This document shows, in pieces, positions 9,314-18,064 of a stretch of DNA of 64,000 nt. How positions within the stretch are numbered: the first letter of the stretch is position 1; every line of letters starts with the position of its first letter. A model generated the notes under the pieces. The model ran no database searches and had not been told where the DNA came from. It was given only the letters and a program-made list of their open reading frames with translations. Made by a program: the position numbers and the translations under genes. Origin of the DNA: Photorhabdus noenieputensis (GTDB lineage Bacteria; Pseudomonadota; Gammaproteobacteria; Enterobacterales; Enterobacteriaceae); NCBI RefSeq assembly GCF_018448935.1, contig NZ_RCWC01000023.1, positions 17,378 to 81,377 of the forward strand. The letters run 5' to 3'.

Positions 9314-11449
9314 ATGGCACTTTCCAATTCAATAAAAAATCAGATAAGTCAGTGGTATAAAGCATTACCTCAACATATTAATGGTTTTATTTCTCGTACC
9401 CCGCAGCGACAGATGATTGCCGAAGTTGCAAAAACGCTTGCGGATCAGGAAGGTCGTCATTTAGTTATTGAGGCACCAACCGGTATCGGTAAAACCCTTT
9501 CTTACCTGCTACCTGGCATTGCTATCAGCAGAGCAGAAGGTAAGCCATTAGTTGTAAGTACGGCGAATGTCGCTTTACAAGATCAGATTTACAGTAAAGA
9601 CTTGCCACTGTTGCGCAAAATTATTCCTGATCTGAAATTTACCGGCGCTTTTGGTCGTGGTCGTTATGTTTGCCCTCGCAATCTTGAAGCTATCTGTGCA
9701 ACCGATAGTGAGCAGATTGATCTTATGTTTTTGGTTGAGGACAAAACAGAACTTGCTAATAGTGAAGAGCGGGAATTGTGTCGCCGGTTGCGTAGTGATT
9801 ATACAACCTTTGCTTGGGATGGATTGCGTGATCATCATAAACTGGCTTTGTCCGATGCTTTGTGGAGGAAAGTGAGTACGGATAAAGCGAATTGTCTGGG
9901 ACGTAATTGTCAGTATTATCATCGTTGTCCATTTTTTATTGCTCGCCGTGAGATCGAAAATGTAGATGTGGTGGTAGCTAACCATGCGTTAGTGGTGGCG
10001 GCATTGGAGAGTGAATCGGTACTGCCTGATGCTAAAAATTTGCTATTGGTACTCGATGAAGGACACCATATACCGGATGTTGCCAGGGATTCTCTGGAAG
10101 TTGAGGGGGAAATCACCCTGTTTCAACTTAATGGTCAATTGGATACTTTTGTTCGTCATGTTGAGCAATATCTGGTGCAATTCCATCCGGCAAAGCCACC
10201 ACGCTTAGCTAATGCCAGTCGCCTGAATGAACACAGTGAAAAATTACGGGAATGCTTTAGAGAACTCGCTATTATCACGCAGGCGCTTTTGCCGGAAGAG
10301 AATGAAGTCGATGAGTATCTGTTCGAGATGGGTAAGTTACCAGATAACTTGTTACTTTGCTGCCAGCAGCTATTTAAGCTGACCGACGGCTTACGGGGGC
10401 TGGCGGAAGCGATACTGAATGATTTGACTGAGCGGACGGCTAAACAGGATATTGTCGGATTACATCGGTCTATTTTACATACCAGTCGTACGCTTGGATA
10501 TTTTGAAAATATGGCTAAGCTGTGGCGTTTGGCAGCGTTGGAAGAGTCATCCAGTGCACCGATATCAAAATGGCTTAGACGCCGTGATGAGAAAAATCAA
10601 TCGCACCTCTATTTTCATTGTGCCGGTATCAGAGTCAGCGAACAGCTTAATCAACTGCTTTGGCGTAGCATTCCTCATGTGGTTGTGACATCGGCAACGC
10701 TTCGTTCTCTGAATAGTTTTTCTCGTATTCAGGAGTTGACCGGGTTAACTGAAAACGCAGGCGACCGTTTTGTCACATTATCATCACCTTTTGACCATGT
10801 ACGGCAGGGCAAACTGGTTATTCCCAAAATGTCATTGGAACCGACACTTCATAATGAAACCGCGCATTTGCAAGAGATGGCGTGTTATTTCAGGGGGCAA
10901 TTGCTGAGGCAGCAACATAAAGGCATGTTGATTTTGTTCAGCAGTCAGAGAGCGATGGATATCTTTCTTTCTTATGTAACGGATTTACGCCTGATGTTGC
11001 TTGTGCAAGGGGATCAGCCACGTTATCGGTTAGTGGAAACACATTGCCAGCGTATCAATGAAGGGCAGTGTAGTGTACTGATTGGATTGCAATCTTTTGC
11101 GGAAGGATTGGATTTAAAGGGCGATTATCTGTCCCAAGTTCACATTCAAAAAATCTCATTTCCGCCGGTGAATAATCCGGTCATTATTACTGAAAGCGAG
11201 TGGTTGAAATCACTTAAACGTTATCCTTTTGAAGTGCAGAGTTTACCAAGTGCATCTTTTAGCTTGATTCAGCAAGTAGGAAGACTTATCCGTAGCCATG
11301 AATGCTATGGTGATGTGGTGATTTATGACAGGCGCTTACTGAGCAAAAGGTATGGCCCAAGATTATTGCAAGCGCTGCCCGTTTTCCCCATTGAGCAGCC
11401 GGAAGTTCTTTCAGAGGCGGAAATTGGGGACATGAAAAAGGATAATTGA
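9314..11449 (+). CDS. dinG: ATP-dependent 5'-3' DNA helicase DinG
   Basis: XPD-family superfamily 2 helicase of 711 residues that unwinds R-loops, D-loops and forked DNA. Walker A is EAPTGIGKT (Lys60) and the DEAH-type motif is LDEGHH. Four cysteines of the iron-sulfur domain are visible (GRYVCPRNL, ANCLGRNC, HRCPFF), followed by VVVANHALV. The C-terminal helicase lobe contains VTSATLRS, GLQSFAEGLDL and QQVGRLIR. The start at MALSNSIKNQ aligns with E. coli DinG (716 aa). An in-frame ATG five codons upstream exists but has no better ribosome binding site. I found no LexA box upstream, although the E. coli gene is SOS-controlled. A damaged second copy of the last part of this gene lies at 14000-14102. 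Confidence 0.93.
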   Translation: MALSNSIKNQISQWYKALPQHINGFISRTPQRQMIAEVAKTLADQEGRHLVIEAPTGIGKTLSYLLPGIAISRAEGKPLVVSTANVALQDQIYSKDLPLLRKIIPDLKFTGAFGRGRYVCPRNLEAICATDSEQIDLMFLVEDKTELANSEERELCRRLRSDYTTFAWDGLRDHHKLALSDALWRKVSTDKANCLGRNCQYYHRCPFFIARREIENVDVVVANHALVVAALESESVLPDAKNLLLVLDEGHHIPDVARDSLEVEGEITLFQLNGQLDTFVRHVEQYLVQFHPAKPPRLANASRLNEHSEKLRECFRELAIITQALLPEENEVDEYLFEMGKLPDNLLLCCQQLFKLTDGLRGLAEAILNDLTERTAKQDIVGLHRSILHTSRTLGYFENMAKLWRLAALEESSSAPISKWLRRRDEKNQSHLYFHCAGIRVSEQLNQLLWRSIPHVVVTSATLRSLNSFSRIQELTGLTENAGDRFVTLSSPFDHVRQGKLVIPKMSLEPTLHNETAHLQEMACYFRGQLLRQQHKGMLILFSSQRAMDIFLSYVTDLRLMLLVQGDQPRYRLVETHCQRINEGQCSVLIGLQSFAEGLDLKGDYLSQVHIQKISFPPVNNPVIITESEWLKSLKRYPFEVQSLPSASFSLIQQVGRLIRSHECYGDVVIYDRRLLSKRYGPRLLQALPVFPIEQPEVLSEAEIGDMKKDN

Positions 11450-11906
11450 AACTCACATCTAGCGAAAGCAAGGCGATTCTTGTGGTTATTGGCAGTAACG
11501 TTTAACGTGTTGGTATTCCCTATCACCATAAACATATTATTCGACTGAGAGTATTCGCAACCCCTCAAGGTGAATATTGGTTACGGCGTTTAAATCACGA
11601 TCATGTCCAATCCCGCAACCGTAAACTTACTTGCTGAACTGCCCACGTAACGAGAGGCCCATTCCAAGGCCTCCAGGCTCGGTTGTAAAATATTTCAATG
11701 CAATTGAAAATATTAGCACTGATAAAGTTGCAAGTCTTGCAGGCAGATACGTTCTCTAACTCGTTCCTTTTAAGATTGTTAAAAAATCATTTGGTCACGG
11801 CATTATCCTCGTGTTTAGCTCTGGTGTACCAGGGAAAGTTTAACTTGTATTGCTGATTGCAACAGGACTATATTTAGACAACCTATATATTAACATGAAG
11901 ATTCAA
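11450..11906. other. Spacer between dinG and MACPF gene with IS remnant
   Basis: No intact gene. The left part holds the decayed tnpB C-terminus listed separately (11500-11680). The rest up to the MACPF stop codon shows broken frames only. Confidence 0.5.
11500..11680 (-). pseudogene. IS200/IS605-type tnpB (OrfB) C-terminal remnant
   Basis: On the minus strand at about 11565-11625 one frame reads YGCGIGHDRDLNAVTNIHLE, the second half of the TnpB zinc ribbon and RuvC motif (CxxCG...DRDxNAxxNI). A stop codon lies three codons before YGC, and the preceding sequence in the same frame (EPGGLGMGLSLRGQFSK) has no matching TnpB core. No transposon ends or start are found. It is a dead fragment of an IS200/IS605-family nuclease gene, marking old mobile activity at the edge of the MACPF island. 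Confidence 0.75.
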
Positions 11907-13487
11907 TCACTTATCTACACCACGAGTAGTGGCTATATAAACACTCCATGCAGTGGTCCATCCCTCATTAACATTACCGTTTGAATTCTGTTCGCCGCGA
12001 ACCACCTGATATCCGTAAGGTGGAAGAGTAACTGGAGGATAAGAATCATAAATAGTAATAATGTCTGTTATTGCTTTCTCATGGTTGTATTCTTCTTGTC
12101 GATAACATAGATAGATTTTTTTTGTACCCATTCCCCAGTTTATATCCTGTGGAATTTTAATCCAGCCTTCTTCGCTTTCTTCGCTTTCTGAGTGAATACC
12201 TTCCTCTGCTATTACCTTCATATCGCTAACACATTTATGACGTTGTTCATTGTCGATAATCGAGTTGAATGACACCCTGTGGTAACACAGATAAATATAG
12301 GGAGTGCTTAGACTATTCGTTCCTCCCAGCCAGCCAGGATAAGCACACCCTCCTGCTAATATATAATTTTCAGGGATAGGTGCTTTTGAAATAATGATTT
12401 CATCAATATAATCTGCATGCAGTTGCCGCTTAGCGGACTCTCTTGGCCCCCAAACAGTTTCGAAATATGTTTTAAGTTTCTTCTTTTGTACTGATGTTGT
12501 ACATAGTTCCCAAATCCCCGTCAGTGGTTTGGAGTCTGTAAAGTTAACTAATTCAGGGGCACTAGGAACACTGAATTTCCAATCATCAAATGCTTTTTTT
12601 GCTGCTGCTATTGCTTCTGATGAAGGTTGCTCTGCGTTTGTCGCGCCACCGAAAGGATCAAATTGAGACAGATTACCGCCAATGGAGTGGGTTTTCGTGC
12701 TGGATGCTGAACGAAATTTCTTTATGTCTTCCTTAAGTGAATTCTCTGTACTAACAGAGAGACCGACAAATCCCGCGAATGAGGCTGCTGCAACCACGTC
12801 AAGAGTGTTTGTTAGATTCGAAGTATATTTGTCCGTAGATGATGAATATTGTGCGCAGCCACCCATAACCACGCCGCTAAGAAAGTGAGAGCCCCAGGTA
12901 TTAAAGAGGTCATCCATATCCTCCTCGGTATCTGCCTTATCAAGGGCCGTTTTAACACTTTCTTTAAGAAACTCTTTTAACGCTTCCGCTGAACCTTTGA
13001 GTACATAGAGGCCATAAGTATATTGAATGCGGGAAAATGCATTTTCAGAAGCTGTCAGGCTGTCTGTGGCGAAATCGACACCCAATGATGCGCTAAAGAA
13101 TATGTAGTTACCTTTAATGCGGCTTTTACTGGAAATACTGCTTTGATATGACTCAATTGATTCTCCTGATGCATTGGTATATTTCAAATCTCCGGCACTA
13201 TAACAATCGACATAACGGGGGACTTTTAGAGTCTTTCCGAGGATGGTGATCTTCTTGAAGTTATCTTCACTTGCGTTGACTTTTTGTTCATCAAAAAGCG
13301 AATTAATACAACTTCCTACGTTGCAATACTTACCAAAAACATCATAACCAGTGCCGATCATTTCAGCACCGGCTATAACAGTATCATCGAATAGGGCCAG
13401 TTTTCGAAAATAGTTTTGGTCACGTATCTCAAGATCTCTTTCGCTGTTTCCCTGCTTTAGTGGTTTTCCTGTTTTATCGTTAGACAT
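11907..13487 (-). CDS. MACPF-domain pore-forming protein
   Basis: Membrane attack complex/perforin family protein of 526 residues. The MACPF signature is FNTWGSHFLSGVVMGG (residues 195-210, with the W-G-S-H core), followed by serine/threonine-rich stretches expected to become membrane hairpins. From about residue 385 to the end there are three related segments with aromatic motifs (YIYLCYHRV, KIYLCYRQEE, WSVYIATTRG), consistent with a C-terminal beta-prism. This is the architecture I recall for the structurally studied Photorhabdus luminescens Plu-MACPF. The frame is open 40 codons further up, but MSNDKTGKPL follows GAGGTTCTAATT and is the better start. It has no signal peptide. Stand-alone gene, bounded by mobile-element and dinG remnants, which suggests acquisition or rearrangement. 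Confidence 0.92.
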   Translation of the reverse strand: MSNDKTGKPLKQGNSERDLEIRDQNYFRKLALFDDTVIAGAEMIGTGYDVFGKYCNVGSCINSLFDEQKVNASEDNFKKITILGKTLKVPRYVDCYSAGDLKYTNASGESIESYQSSISSKSRIKGNYIFFSASLGVDFATDSLTASENAFSRIQYTYGLYVLKGSAEALKEFLKESVKTALDKADTEEDMDDLFNTWGSHFLSGVVMGGCAQYSSSTDKYTSNLTNTLDVVAAASFAGFVGLSVSTENSLKEDIKKFRSASSTKTHSIGGNLSQFDPFGGATNAEQPSSEAIAAAKKAFDDWKFSVPSAPELVNFTDSKPLTGIWELCTTSVQKKKLKTYFETVWGPRESAKRQLHADYIDEIIISKAPIPENYILAGGCAYPGWLGGTNSLSTPYIYLCYHRVSFNSIIDNEQRHKCVSDMKVIAEEGIHSESEESEEGWIKIPQDINWGMGTKKIYLCYRQEEYNHEKAITDIITIYDSYPPVTLPPYGYQVVRGEQNSNGNVNEGWTTAWSVYIATTRGVDK

Positions 13488-13649
13488 AATTAGAACCTCA
13501 TATTGGTAGAGAATAAATTGACAATAGATATCGTTGCATTCTTGATGAGAATTAGGAATTTTTATACCTATAAAAAAGAGTAGAGAAGAAGTGAAAAACA
13601 TCAACAAGATGATAAAAATAATGACATGTGCATCTTGAAATATACGCTA
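13488..13649. other. MACPF gene leader
   Basis: AT-rich upstream region of the MACPF gene. It carries the ribosome binding site GAGGTTC and presumably the promoter, but no strong -35/-10 pair stands out. Confidence 0.4.
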
Positions 13650-13844
13650 TTAGATAATCAAACAAATATTGCTATCAGGGTAATAATTTGTCATATCATG
13701 TATTTTTAAACTTAACGTGCCATCGCGATTCAGCTCATCTAAAATATCAATTGCTGTTGATAATCTCGTGTTTTTACCTTGAAATTCATTGTATAAAGCA
13801 TTTCCCGATAAGGTGTCTGTATAAAATCAGTCGGTAGTTCTCAT
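13650..13844 (-). pseudogene. Broken small coding remnant with one internal stop
   Basis: On the minus strand a frame of 64 codons reads MRTTD, a TGA stop, then FYTDTLSGNALYNEFQGK and on to ELNRDGTLSLKIHDMT and NYYPDSNICLII. The composition is protein-like, unlike random AT-rich DNA. The single stop could come from one G-to-A change in a Trp codon. I do not recognise the family. It lies directly upstream of the MACPF gene, in the same direction, with about 160 bp between them. Confidence 0.45.
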
Positions 13845-13999
13845 ACAATCACGTAATGTCTTTGCGTGTGGTTTTCAGATTGTGTAAGCCTTTTGGTGTG
13901 GTAAAAAAAATGTATTATTTAGCGTGAGTGTCAAGGGATTTCCTTCTGGAGTGGTAGTACAAAAATGGTTATGAGAGTGATCGACTATTGCAAGGTTGC

Positions 14000-14102
14000 C
14001 GGTTAGTGGAAACACATTGTCAGCGTATCAATGAAGGGCTGTGTAAAATTGAAACTCACGCCTGGTGAAGGCAAGGCCGATTCTTGTTGTTATTGGCAGT
14101 AA
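14000..14102 (+). pseudogene. Duplicate fragment of the dinG 3' end with internal deletion
   Basis: Bases 14000-14045 match dinG 11027-11072 with two differences. Bases 14046-14102 continue as 11444-11498, the last bases of dinG and the sequence just after it, with a handful of changes. The intervening 371 bp of dinG are missing. Together with intact dinG this makes a direct repeat that brackets the tnpB remnant and the MACPF gene, so the region arose by duplication or by recombination at the dinG 3' end. Confidence 0.85.
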
Positions 14103-14144
14103 TATAGCAATATGAGATTGCTTTAGTCTTAATATGACCGAAGT

Positions 14145-14327
14145 TTATGTTTTTATCGGGTAATAGAATCGCCCCCGTACAGCTTTTTTCCAGACAGTGT
14201 TGTCCAGTGGTGCGATATCATTGTAATCAATGTCATTATCAGGCTTGTCAGACAGCACATTAAGTTCAGATTTCCGTGTTTCAGTCAAAGGTGGCAATTC
14301 ATTTCGTTTGTATTTAACTATACTCAT
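14145..14327 (-). CDS. BrnA-like antitoxin, N-terminal part only
   Basis: 60-residue protein reading ELPPLTETRKSELNVLSDKP, then DIDYNDIAPLDNTVWKKAVRG, RFYYPIKT and stop. This is the N-terminal conserved half of BrnA antitoxins (LPPLTxxQ...DxDIPPL...AVRGxFYRP). The usual C-terminal ribbon-helix-helix DNA-binding part after RPVK is absent, so it is truncated or a short form. Upstream, the remnant of a brnT gene overlaps its start, as in real brnTA operons. With the toxin reduced to its last residues, the antitoxin has probably lost its partner. The ATG follows GAGGAAACGTT. Confidence 0.7.
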   Translation of the reverse strand: MSIVKYKRNELPPLTETRKSELNVLSDKPDNDIDYNDIAPLDNTVWKKAVRGRFYYPIKT

Positions 14328-14385
14328 AACGTTTCCTCTTATTCCGCGTTGTTTTTCGTGCGAATGACCTTGATACCATCTTCAA
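14314..14385 (-). pseudogene. brnT toxin 3' remnant
   Basis: The last codons read SFARKTTRNKRKRYEYS and stop, the typical C-terminus of BrnT RNase toxins (ISARKATRRERxxYE), and overlap the brnA ATG by several bases as usual for brnTA. Everything upstream of this is MFS transporter sequence in other frames, so the toxin is cut off and inactive. Confidence 0.65.
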
Positions 14386-14404
14386 AACGAATCCCATTCT
14401 AATG

Positions 14405-14529
14405 GTAGTGAAATCCCAAGTTGTTCCGTAATTGTTGGTCCCAGACCTACAATAACAAACCCTGTTGTACCTATTGCAAATGTACTGATAATCAGTGCAA
14501 GTAATACCGGCGGAATAGATTATCTTCAT
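14405..14529 (-). pseudogene. MFS transporter 5' remnant fused to brnT remnant
   Basis: One minus-strand frame reads PPVLLALIISTFAIGTTGF, then VIVGLGPTITEQLGISLP, the first transmembrane segment and the start of the first loop of an AraJ/YdhP-type major facilitator transporter. The proposed ATG at 14529 (MKI) is in a different frame, consistent with a 4-base insertion right after codon 3. After SLP the homology stops and brnT sequence begins. It lies divergent from the LysR gene, the usual place for a LysR-controlled exporter. Confidence 0.65.
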
Positions 14530-14622
14530 AGCAAATGTCCACTGATGGAATTTAATATGAAAAAGTGTTTTAATAACAAAAATGTTTAAAATATCAATTC
14601 TCTATTCCAAAAAAAAGCAACG

Positions 14623-15552
14623 ATGAAAGCAAATTCAGAAGAGTTAACAATTTTCGTGTCAGTCGTGGAAAGCGGGAGTTTCAGTCGTGCGGCGGAACAT
14701 CTGCAATTAGCAAATTCCGCAGTGAGCCGTTCTATAAAAAAACTTGAAAAGAAACTAGGCGTGAGTCTGCTCAATCGCACAACACGTCAGCTTAGCTTAA
14801 CCGAAGAAGGTAAGCGTTATTTCCGCCGAGTTCAGCATGTTCTACAAGAAATGGCCGCCGCTGAAACTGAACTTATGGAATCTAAACATACGCCAAGTGG
14901 TTTATTGCGTATTGATGCTGCAACACCAGTCGTATTGCATTTACTGATACCAATAATTAAACCTTTTCGTGAGCGCTACCCAGAAATAACGTTATCACTG
15001 ATTTCTTCGGAAACTTATATCAATCTGATTGAACGCAAAGTGGATATTGCCATTCGTGCAGGCAACTTAACCGATTCCAGTCTACGAGCCAAGCCACTTT
15101 TTTCCAGCTACCGAAAAATCGTCGCTTCTCCTGAATATCTGAAAAAATATGGCATACCGCAATGCATTGAGGAGCTGAAAAACCATATTTGCCTTGGTTT
15201 TACCGAGCCGGTATCACTTAATAGCTGGCCGATAGCTTTTCAGGACGGACAACTATATGAAATAACGGTGGGACTTTCTTCCAACAGTGGTGAAACCCTT
15301 AAACAACTATGTGTAACGGGTAATGGTATCGCGTGTCTGTCTGATTATATGATTGATAAGGAGATTGCCAGTGGTGAACTTGTTGAACTACTGGTTGAAA
15401 AACGTTTACCCGTCGGGATGCCTTTTAATGCTGTATATTACAGTGATCAGGCTGTAAGCCCCCGAATCAGAGCATTTATCGATTTTCTGAGTGAATATGT
15501 AAATGATTCCCGTAAATACTTTTGTCATTGCAGTAAAAATCAATCTTTGTAG
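14623..15552 (+). CDS. yafC: LysR-family transcriptional regulator, YafC-like
   Basis: LysR regulator of 309 residues. The N-terminal winged helix (about 1-60) contains the motif [20 protein letters not shown] and [15 protein letters not shown]. The effector-binding domain (about 90-295) follows. The sequence is extremely similar to what I recall for E. coli YafC ([47 protein letters not shown]). In E. coli yafC lies next to dkgB, and here dkgB is 1.6 kb away with an old yellow enzyme gene between them. It is divergent from the truncated MFS remnant, which may once have been its target. The ATG follows a weak AAGCAACG leader. Confidence 0.88.
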   Translation: MKANSEELTIFVSVVESGSFSRAAEHLQLANSAVSRSIKKLEKKLGVSLLNRTTRQLSLTEEGKRYFRRVQHVLQEMAAAETELMESKHTPSGLLRIDAATPVVLHLLIPIIKPFRERYPEITLSLISSETYINLIERKVDIAIRAGNLTDSSLRAKPLFSSYRKIVASPEYLKKYGIPQCIEELKNHICLGFTEPVSLNSWPIAFQDGQLYEITVGLSSNSGETLKQLCVTGNGIACLSDYMIDKEIASGELVELLVEKRLPVGMPFNAVYYSDQAVSPRIRAFIDFLSEYVNDSRKYFCHCSKNQSL

Positions 15553-15596
15553 AGATTAAACTTGTGGCAATATCTGTGCCTGAACTCGTAGTGATA

Positions 15597-15723
15597 TATA
15601 CCCGTCATCTTTCAAGCTGCTTCTTTGTTGGCTGCACTCACTCACCCCGGTCACATAGTTATCTATGCTCCCGGGGATTCGTTCCCTTGCCGTCGCGATG
15701 CAACTTGAAATCCATAGGGTATA
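15597..15723 (+). repeat. ERIC element (127 bp)
   Basis: Full-length enterobacterial repetitive intergenic consensus element, with ends TATACCC / GGGTATA and central palindrome halves CTCACCCCGGTCACATAGTT and ATGCTCCCGGGGATTCG. It lies between the convergent yafC and old yellow enzyme genes. Confidence 0.95.
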
Positions 15724-15781
15724 TTTACCTGATTACAACCTTCCCACTTCAAAGCGTGTGGAAGGTATCTATCTATTTCTA

Positions 15782-16882
15782 CTAGTTTATAGCCAAATAA
15801 TCGGTATAACCTTCCGCATTGCCACCGAAAAATTTTTCTTTTATCGGCGGGTTTAGCTCTAGCTTATTAGCAAGACGATAGGGCAAATCTGGGTTAGCAA
15901 TAAAGGGACGACCAAATCCGATCAAATCCGCCCAGCCTTTAGTTAGCGCTTCTTCCGCGCGTTCCAAAGTGTATTTTCCCGAATATATCAGCGTGCCGTG
16001 ATAAAGGATGCGAAAAGCTTCTTTGAAAGCTACTGGCATGACGGGAGCGTCTTCCCAGTCAGCTTCGGCAATATGAATATAAGCTACCCCGATATTATTC
16101 AGCACACTCGCGGCAGTCAGATAAGTTGCTTCGGGCGTGTCATCTTTTGAACCCATCAGAGTTGTGAGTGGAGCTAGGCGAACACCTAGCTTATCTTTCC
16201 CTATTGCGGTAGCCACTGATGTAGCGACTTCTCTCAAGAAACGTAAACGATTTTGTAAAGTTCCACCATATTCGTCATCTCGTAGATTAGTTTGAGAATC
16301 AATAAACTGATTAATAAGATAACCATTCGCTGCATGAAGCTCTACGCCATCAAAACCGGCTGCAATAGCATTATTTGCCGCTTGAACATAATCATTTACG
16401 ATATCTGGAATTTCATCAAGTGTCAGTGCTCGTGGCTGCGAGTGTTGTACCATTTCACCGATACCATGTTCAGGTCCACGCCCTGCCATATCCAGAAAAA
16501 CTTTTACCCCTTTTGCTTGAAGGGCAGAGGGAGAAACCGGCGCAGAATTATTAGGTTGTAGAATAGTGTGTGAAACACGTCCTACATGCCATAATTGAGC
16601 AAAAATTTTGCCTCCTGCCATATGTACTGCATCTGTTACTTTTTTCCATCCTATCATCTGCTCAGACTTATAAATACCTGGCGTCCATGCATATCCTTGT
16701 CCCTGTTGGCTTATTTGTGTACCTTCGCTGATAATTAGTCCTGCACTGGCACGTTGTGCATAATATTCAGCCATCAAATCAGTCGCTATACCGTTTGTTC
16801 CCGCCCGCGAACGTGTCATCGGCGGCATAACAATACGATTAGATAACGACAGACCATTTAGAGAATAGCGTTCAAACAGCAT
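15782..16882 (-). CDS. Old yellow enzyme family flavin oxidoreductase (NemA-like)
   Basis: FMN-dependent ene-reductase of 366 residues. It carries the OYE landmarks: MPPMTRSRA near the N-terminus, LMAEYYAQRASAGLIISEGT, QLWHVGRVSH, the anion-binding pair in VELHAANGYLINQF (His-x-x-Asn instead of the His-x-x-His of E. coli NemA), and the C-terminal FMN loop DLIGFGRPFIANPDL with AEGYTDY. Family members reduce activated C=C bonds, quinones, N-ethylmaleimide and nitro compounds. An in-frame GTG four codons earlier is possible. The ATG in AAATATTATG is chosen to match the family start. It sits between yafC and dkgB, which are neighbours in E. coli. Confidence 0.88.
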   Translation of the reverse strand: MLFERYSLNGLSLSNRIVMPPMTRSRAGTNGIATDLMAEYYAQRASAGLIISEGTQISQQGQGYAWTPGIYKSEQMIGWKKVTDAVHMAGGKIFAQLWHVGRVSHTILQPNNSAPVSPSALQAKGVKVFLDMAGRGPEHGIGEMVQHSQPRALTLDEIPDIVNDYVQAANNAIAAGFDGVELHAANGYLINQFIDSQTNLRDDEYGGTLQNRLRFLREVATSVATAIGKDKLGVRLAPLTTLMGSKDDTPEATYLTAASVLNNIGVAYIHIAEADWEDAPVMPVAFKEAFRILYHGTLIYSGKYTLERAEEALTKGWADLIGFGRPFIANPDLPYRLANKLELNPPIKEKFFGGNAEGYTDYLAIN

Positions 16883-17036
16883 AATATTTCTCACTCTTCA
16901 TTAATCATTGATTTTAATTTGTGTATATGGAGATATTATGCTTCGCGAATTCCTTCTAAAAAGGCTTATTAGTACAAAAGACTTTTGCTATAAATGTAAA
17001 AATGTTCGAGTTTTTATATCTAAGTAAATATGTAAA

Positions 17037-17054
17037 CAGCTCCCGAAGGAGCTG
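17037..17054 (-). terminator. dkgB terminator
   Basis: Perfect 7-bp stem CAGCTCC / GGAGCTG with a CGAA loop, 63 bp past the dkgB stop, followed on the minus strand by TTTACATATTTA. Confidence 0.7.
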
Positions 17055-17117
17055 AAATAAACAAATATTCTCCTGCAACGCTAAGAGATTATCGAGTTTA
17101 TTAAGAAGCAGGAGTAA

Positions 17118-17924
17118 TTAATTATCCCATTGCGGAGCAAGCCCTTCCGGACTGACAAGGCGTTCGTTACGGTCAAGTGTCGCGATAGCCGTCATATCGT
17201 CTGCATCAAGTTTAAGCTCGGAGGCTCTCAGATTACTCTGTAAATTTTCGCGTTTAGTTGAAGAAGGGATCACGCTATAACCTAATGCCATCGCCCAAGA
17301 CAAAATCACCTGCGCAGGCGTGGCCTGATGTTTTGTGGCTATACGTCCGATAACCTCATCTTGAAGAGCTTTACCATAAGCGAGGGTCATATAGGAAGTG
17401 ATATGAATTCCGTGATTTTTTGCCCAATCTGTCACATGGCGGTTTTGTAGATAGGGAGAAAGTTCAATCTGGTTCGTGGCGATGTGTTCAACACCTACTG
17501 CATTAATAGCCTGTTGCATGAGATCAATCGTAAAGTTTGAAACGCCGATTTCACGTGTTAATCCCATATTTTTAGCGGCCAATAACGCATTCATTGTTTC
17601 ATCAACACTGACAACGTTATTTGGGGATGGCCAATGGATTAGCGTCAAATCAACATAATCAGTGCGCAGCTTGGCTATACTCTGTTTAAGACTTGGCATC
17701 AGTTTTTCTTTGCTTAAATTTTCTGTCCAGATTTTTGTCGTGATATAGATATCTTCACGGGCTACACCGCTTTCTTCTATGGCTTGTCCTACCGCGGCTT
17801 CATTCTCATAAATCTGTGCTGTATCAATCGCACGATATCCCAATTCAACAGCATTTTTTACTGATGTAATCACAACATCATCTTTCAGACGAAAAGTACC
17901 TAATCCAAACTCAGGAACAGACAT
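17118..17924 (-). CDS. dkgB: 2,5-diketo-D-gluconate reductase B / methylglyoxal reductase
   Basis: Aldo-keto reductase of 268 residues reducing methylglyoxal and 2,5-diketo-D-gluconate with NADPH. The catalytic tetrad is visible in [13 protein letters not shown] (Asp, Tyr), ITTKIW (Lys) and LIHWPSP (His). The cofactor loop is [12 protein letters not shown]. Near identity with E. coli DkgB over the whole length, including the end [12 protein letters not shown]. The start [11 protein letters not shown] follows GAGGTTTATT; an upstream in-frame start is less likely. An ERIC element begins 13 bp upstream of the ATG, so the ribosome binding site abuts the repeat and the promoter must lie inside or beyond it. 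Confidence 0.95.
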   Translation of the reverse strand: MSVPEFGLGTFRLKDDVVITSVKNAVELGYRAIDTAQIYENEAAVGQAIEESGVAREDIYITTKIWTENLSKEKLMPSLKQSIAKLRTDYVDLTLIHWPSPNNVVSVDETMNALLAAKNMGLTREIGVSNFTIDLMQQAINAVGVEHIATNQIELSPYLQNRHVTDWAKNHGIHITSYMTLAYGKALQDEVIGRIATKHQATPAQVILSWAMALGYSVIPSSTKRENLQSNLRASELKLDADDMTAIATLDRNERLVSPEGLAPQWDN

Positions 17925-17937
17925 AATAAACCTCATG

Positions 17938-18064
17938 TATACCCGTTATCTTTCAAGTTGCCTCTTTGTTGTCTGCACTCACTCACCCCGGTCACATAGT
18001 TATCTATGCTCTAGGGGATTCGTTCCCTTGCCGTCGCGATGCATCTTGAAATCCATAGGGTATA
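17938..18064 (-). repeat. ERIC element (127 bp) in the dkgB leader
   Basis: Full-length ERIC copy with the TATACCC / GGGTATA ends. The end nearest dkgB is directly followed by the dkgB ribosome binding site. Confidence 0.95.

Noticed and set aside
13488..13607. N-terminal 40-codon extension of the MACPF protein, which looks like a signal sequence
   Set aside because: The extension lies upstream of a strong ribosome binding site (GAGGTTC) placed for the internal ATG. The known protein, as I recall it, has no such leader.
15564..15785. Frames of 60-85 codons at 15564-15785 and 57651-57908
   Set aside because: They are translations of the ERIC elements, explaining their mutual similarity.
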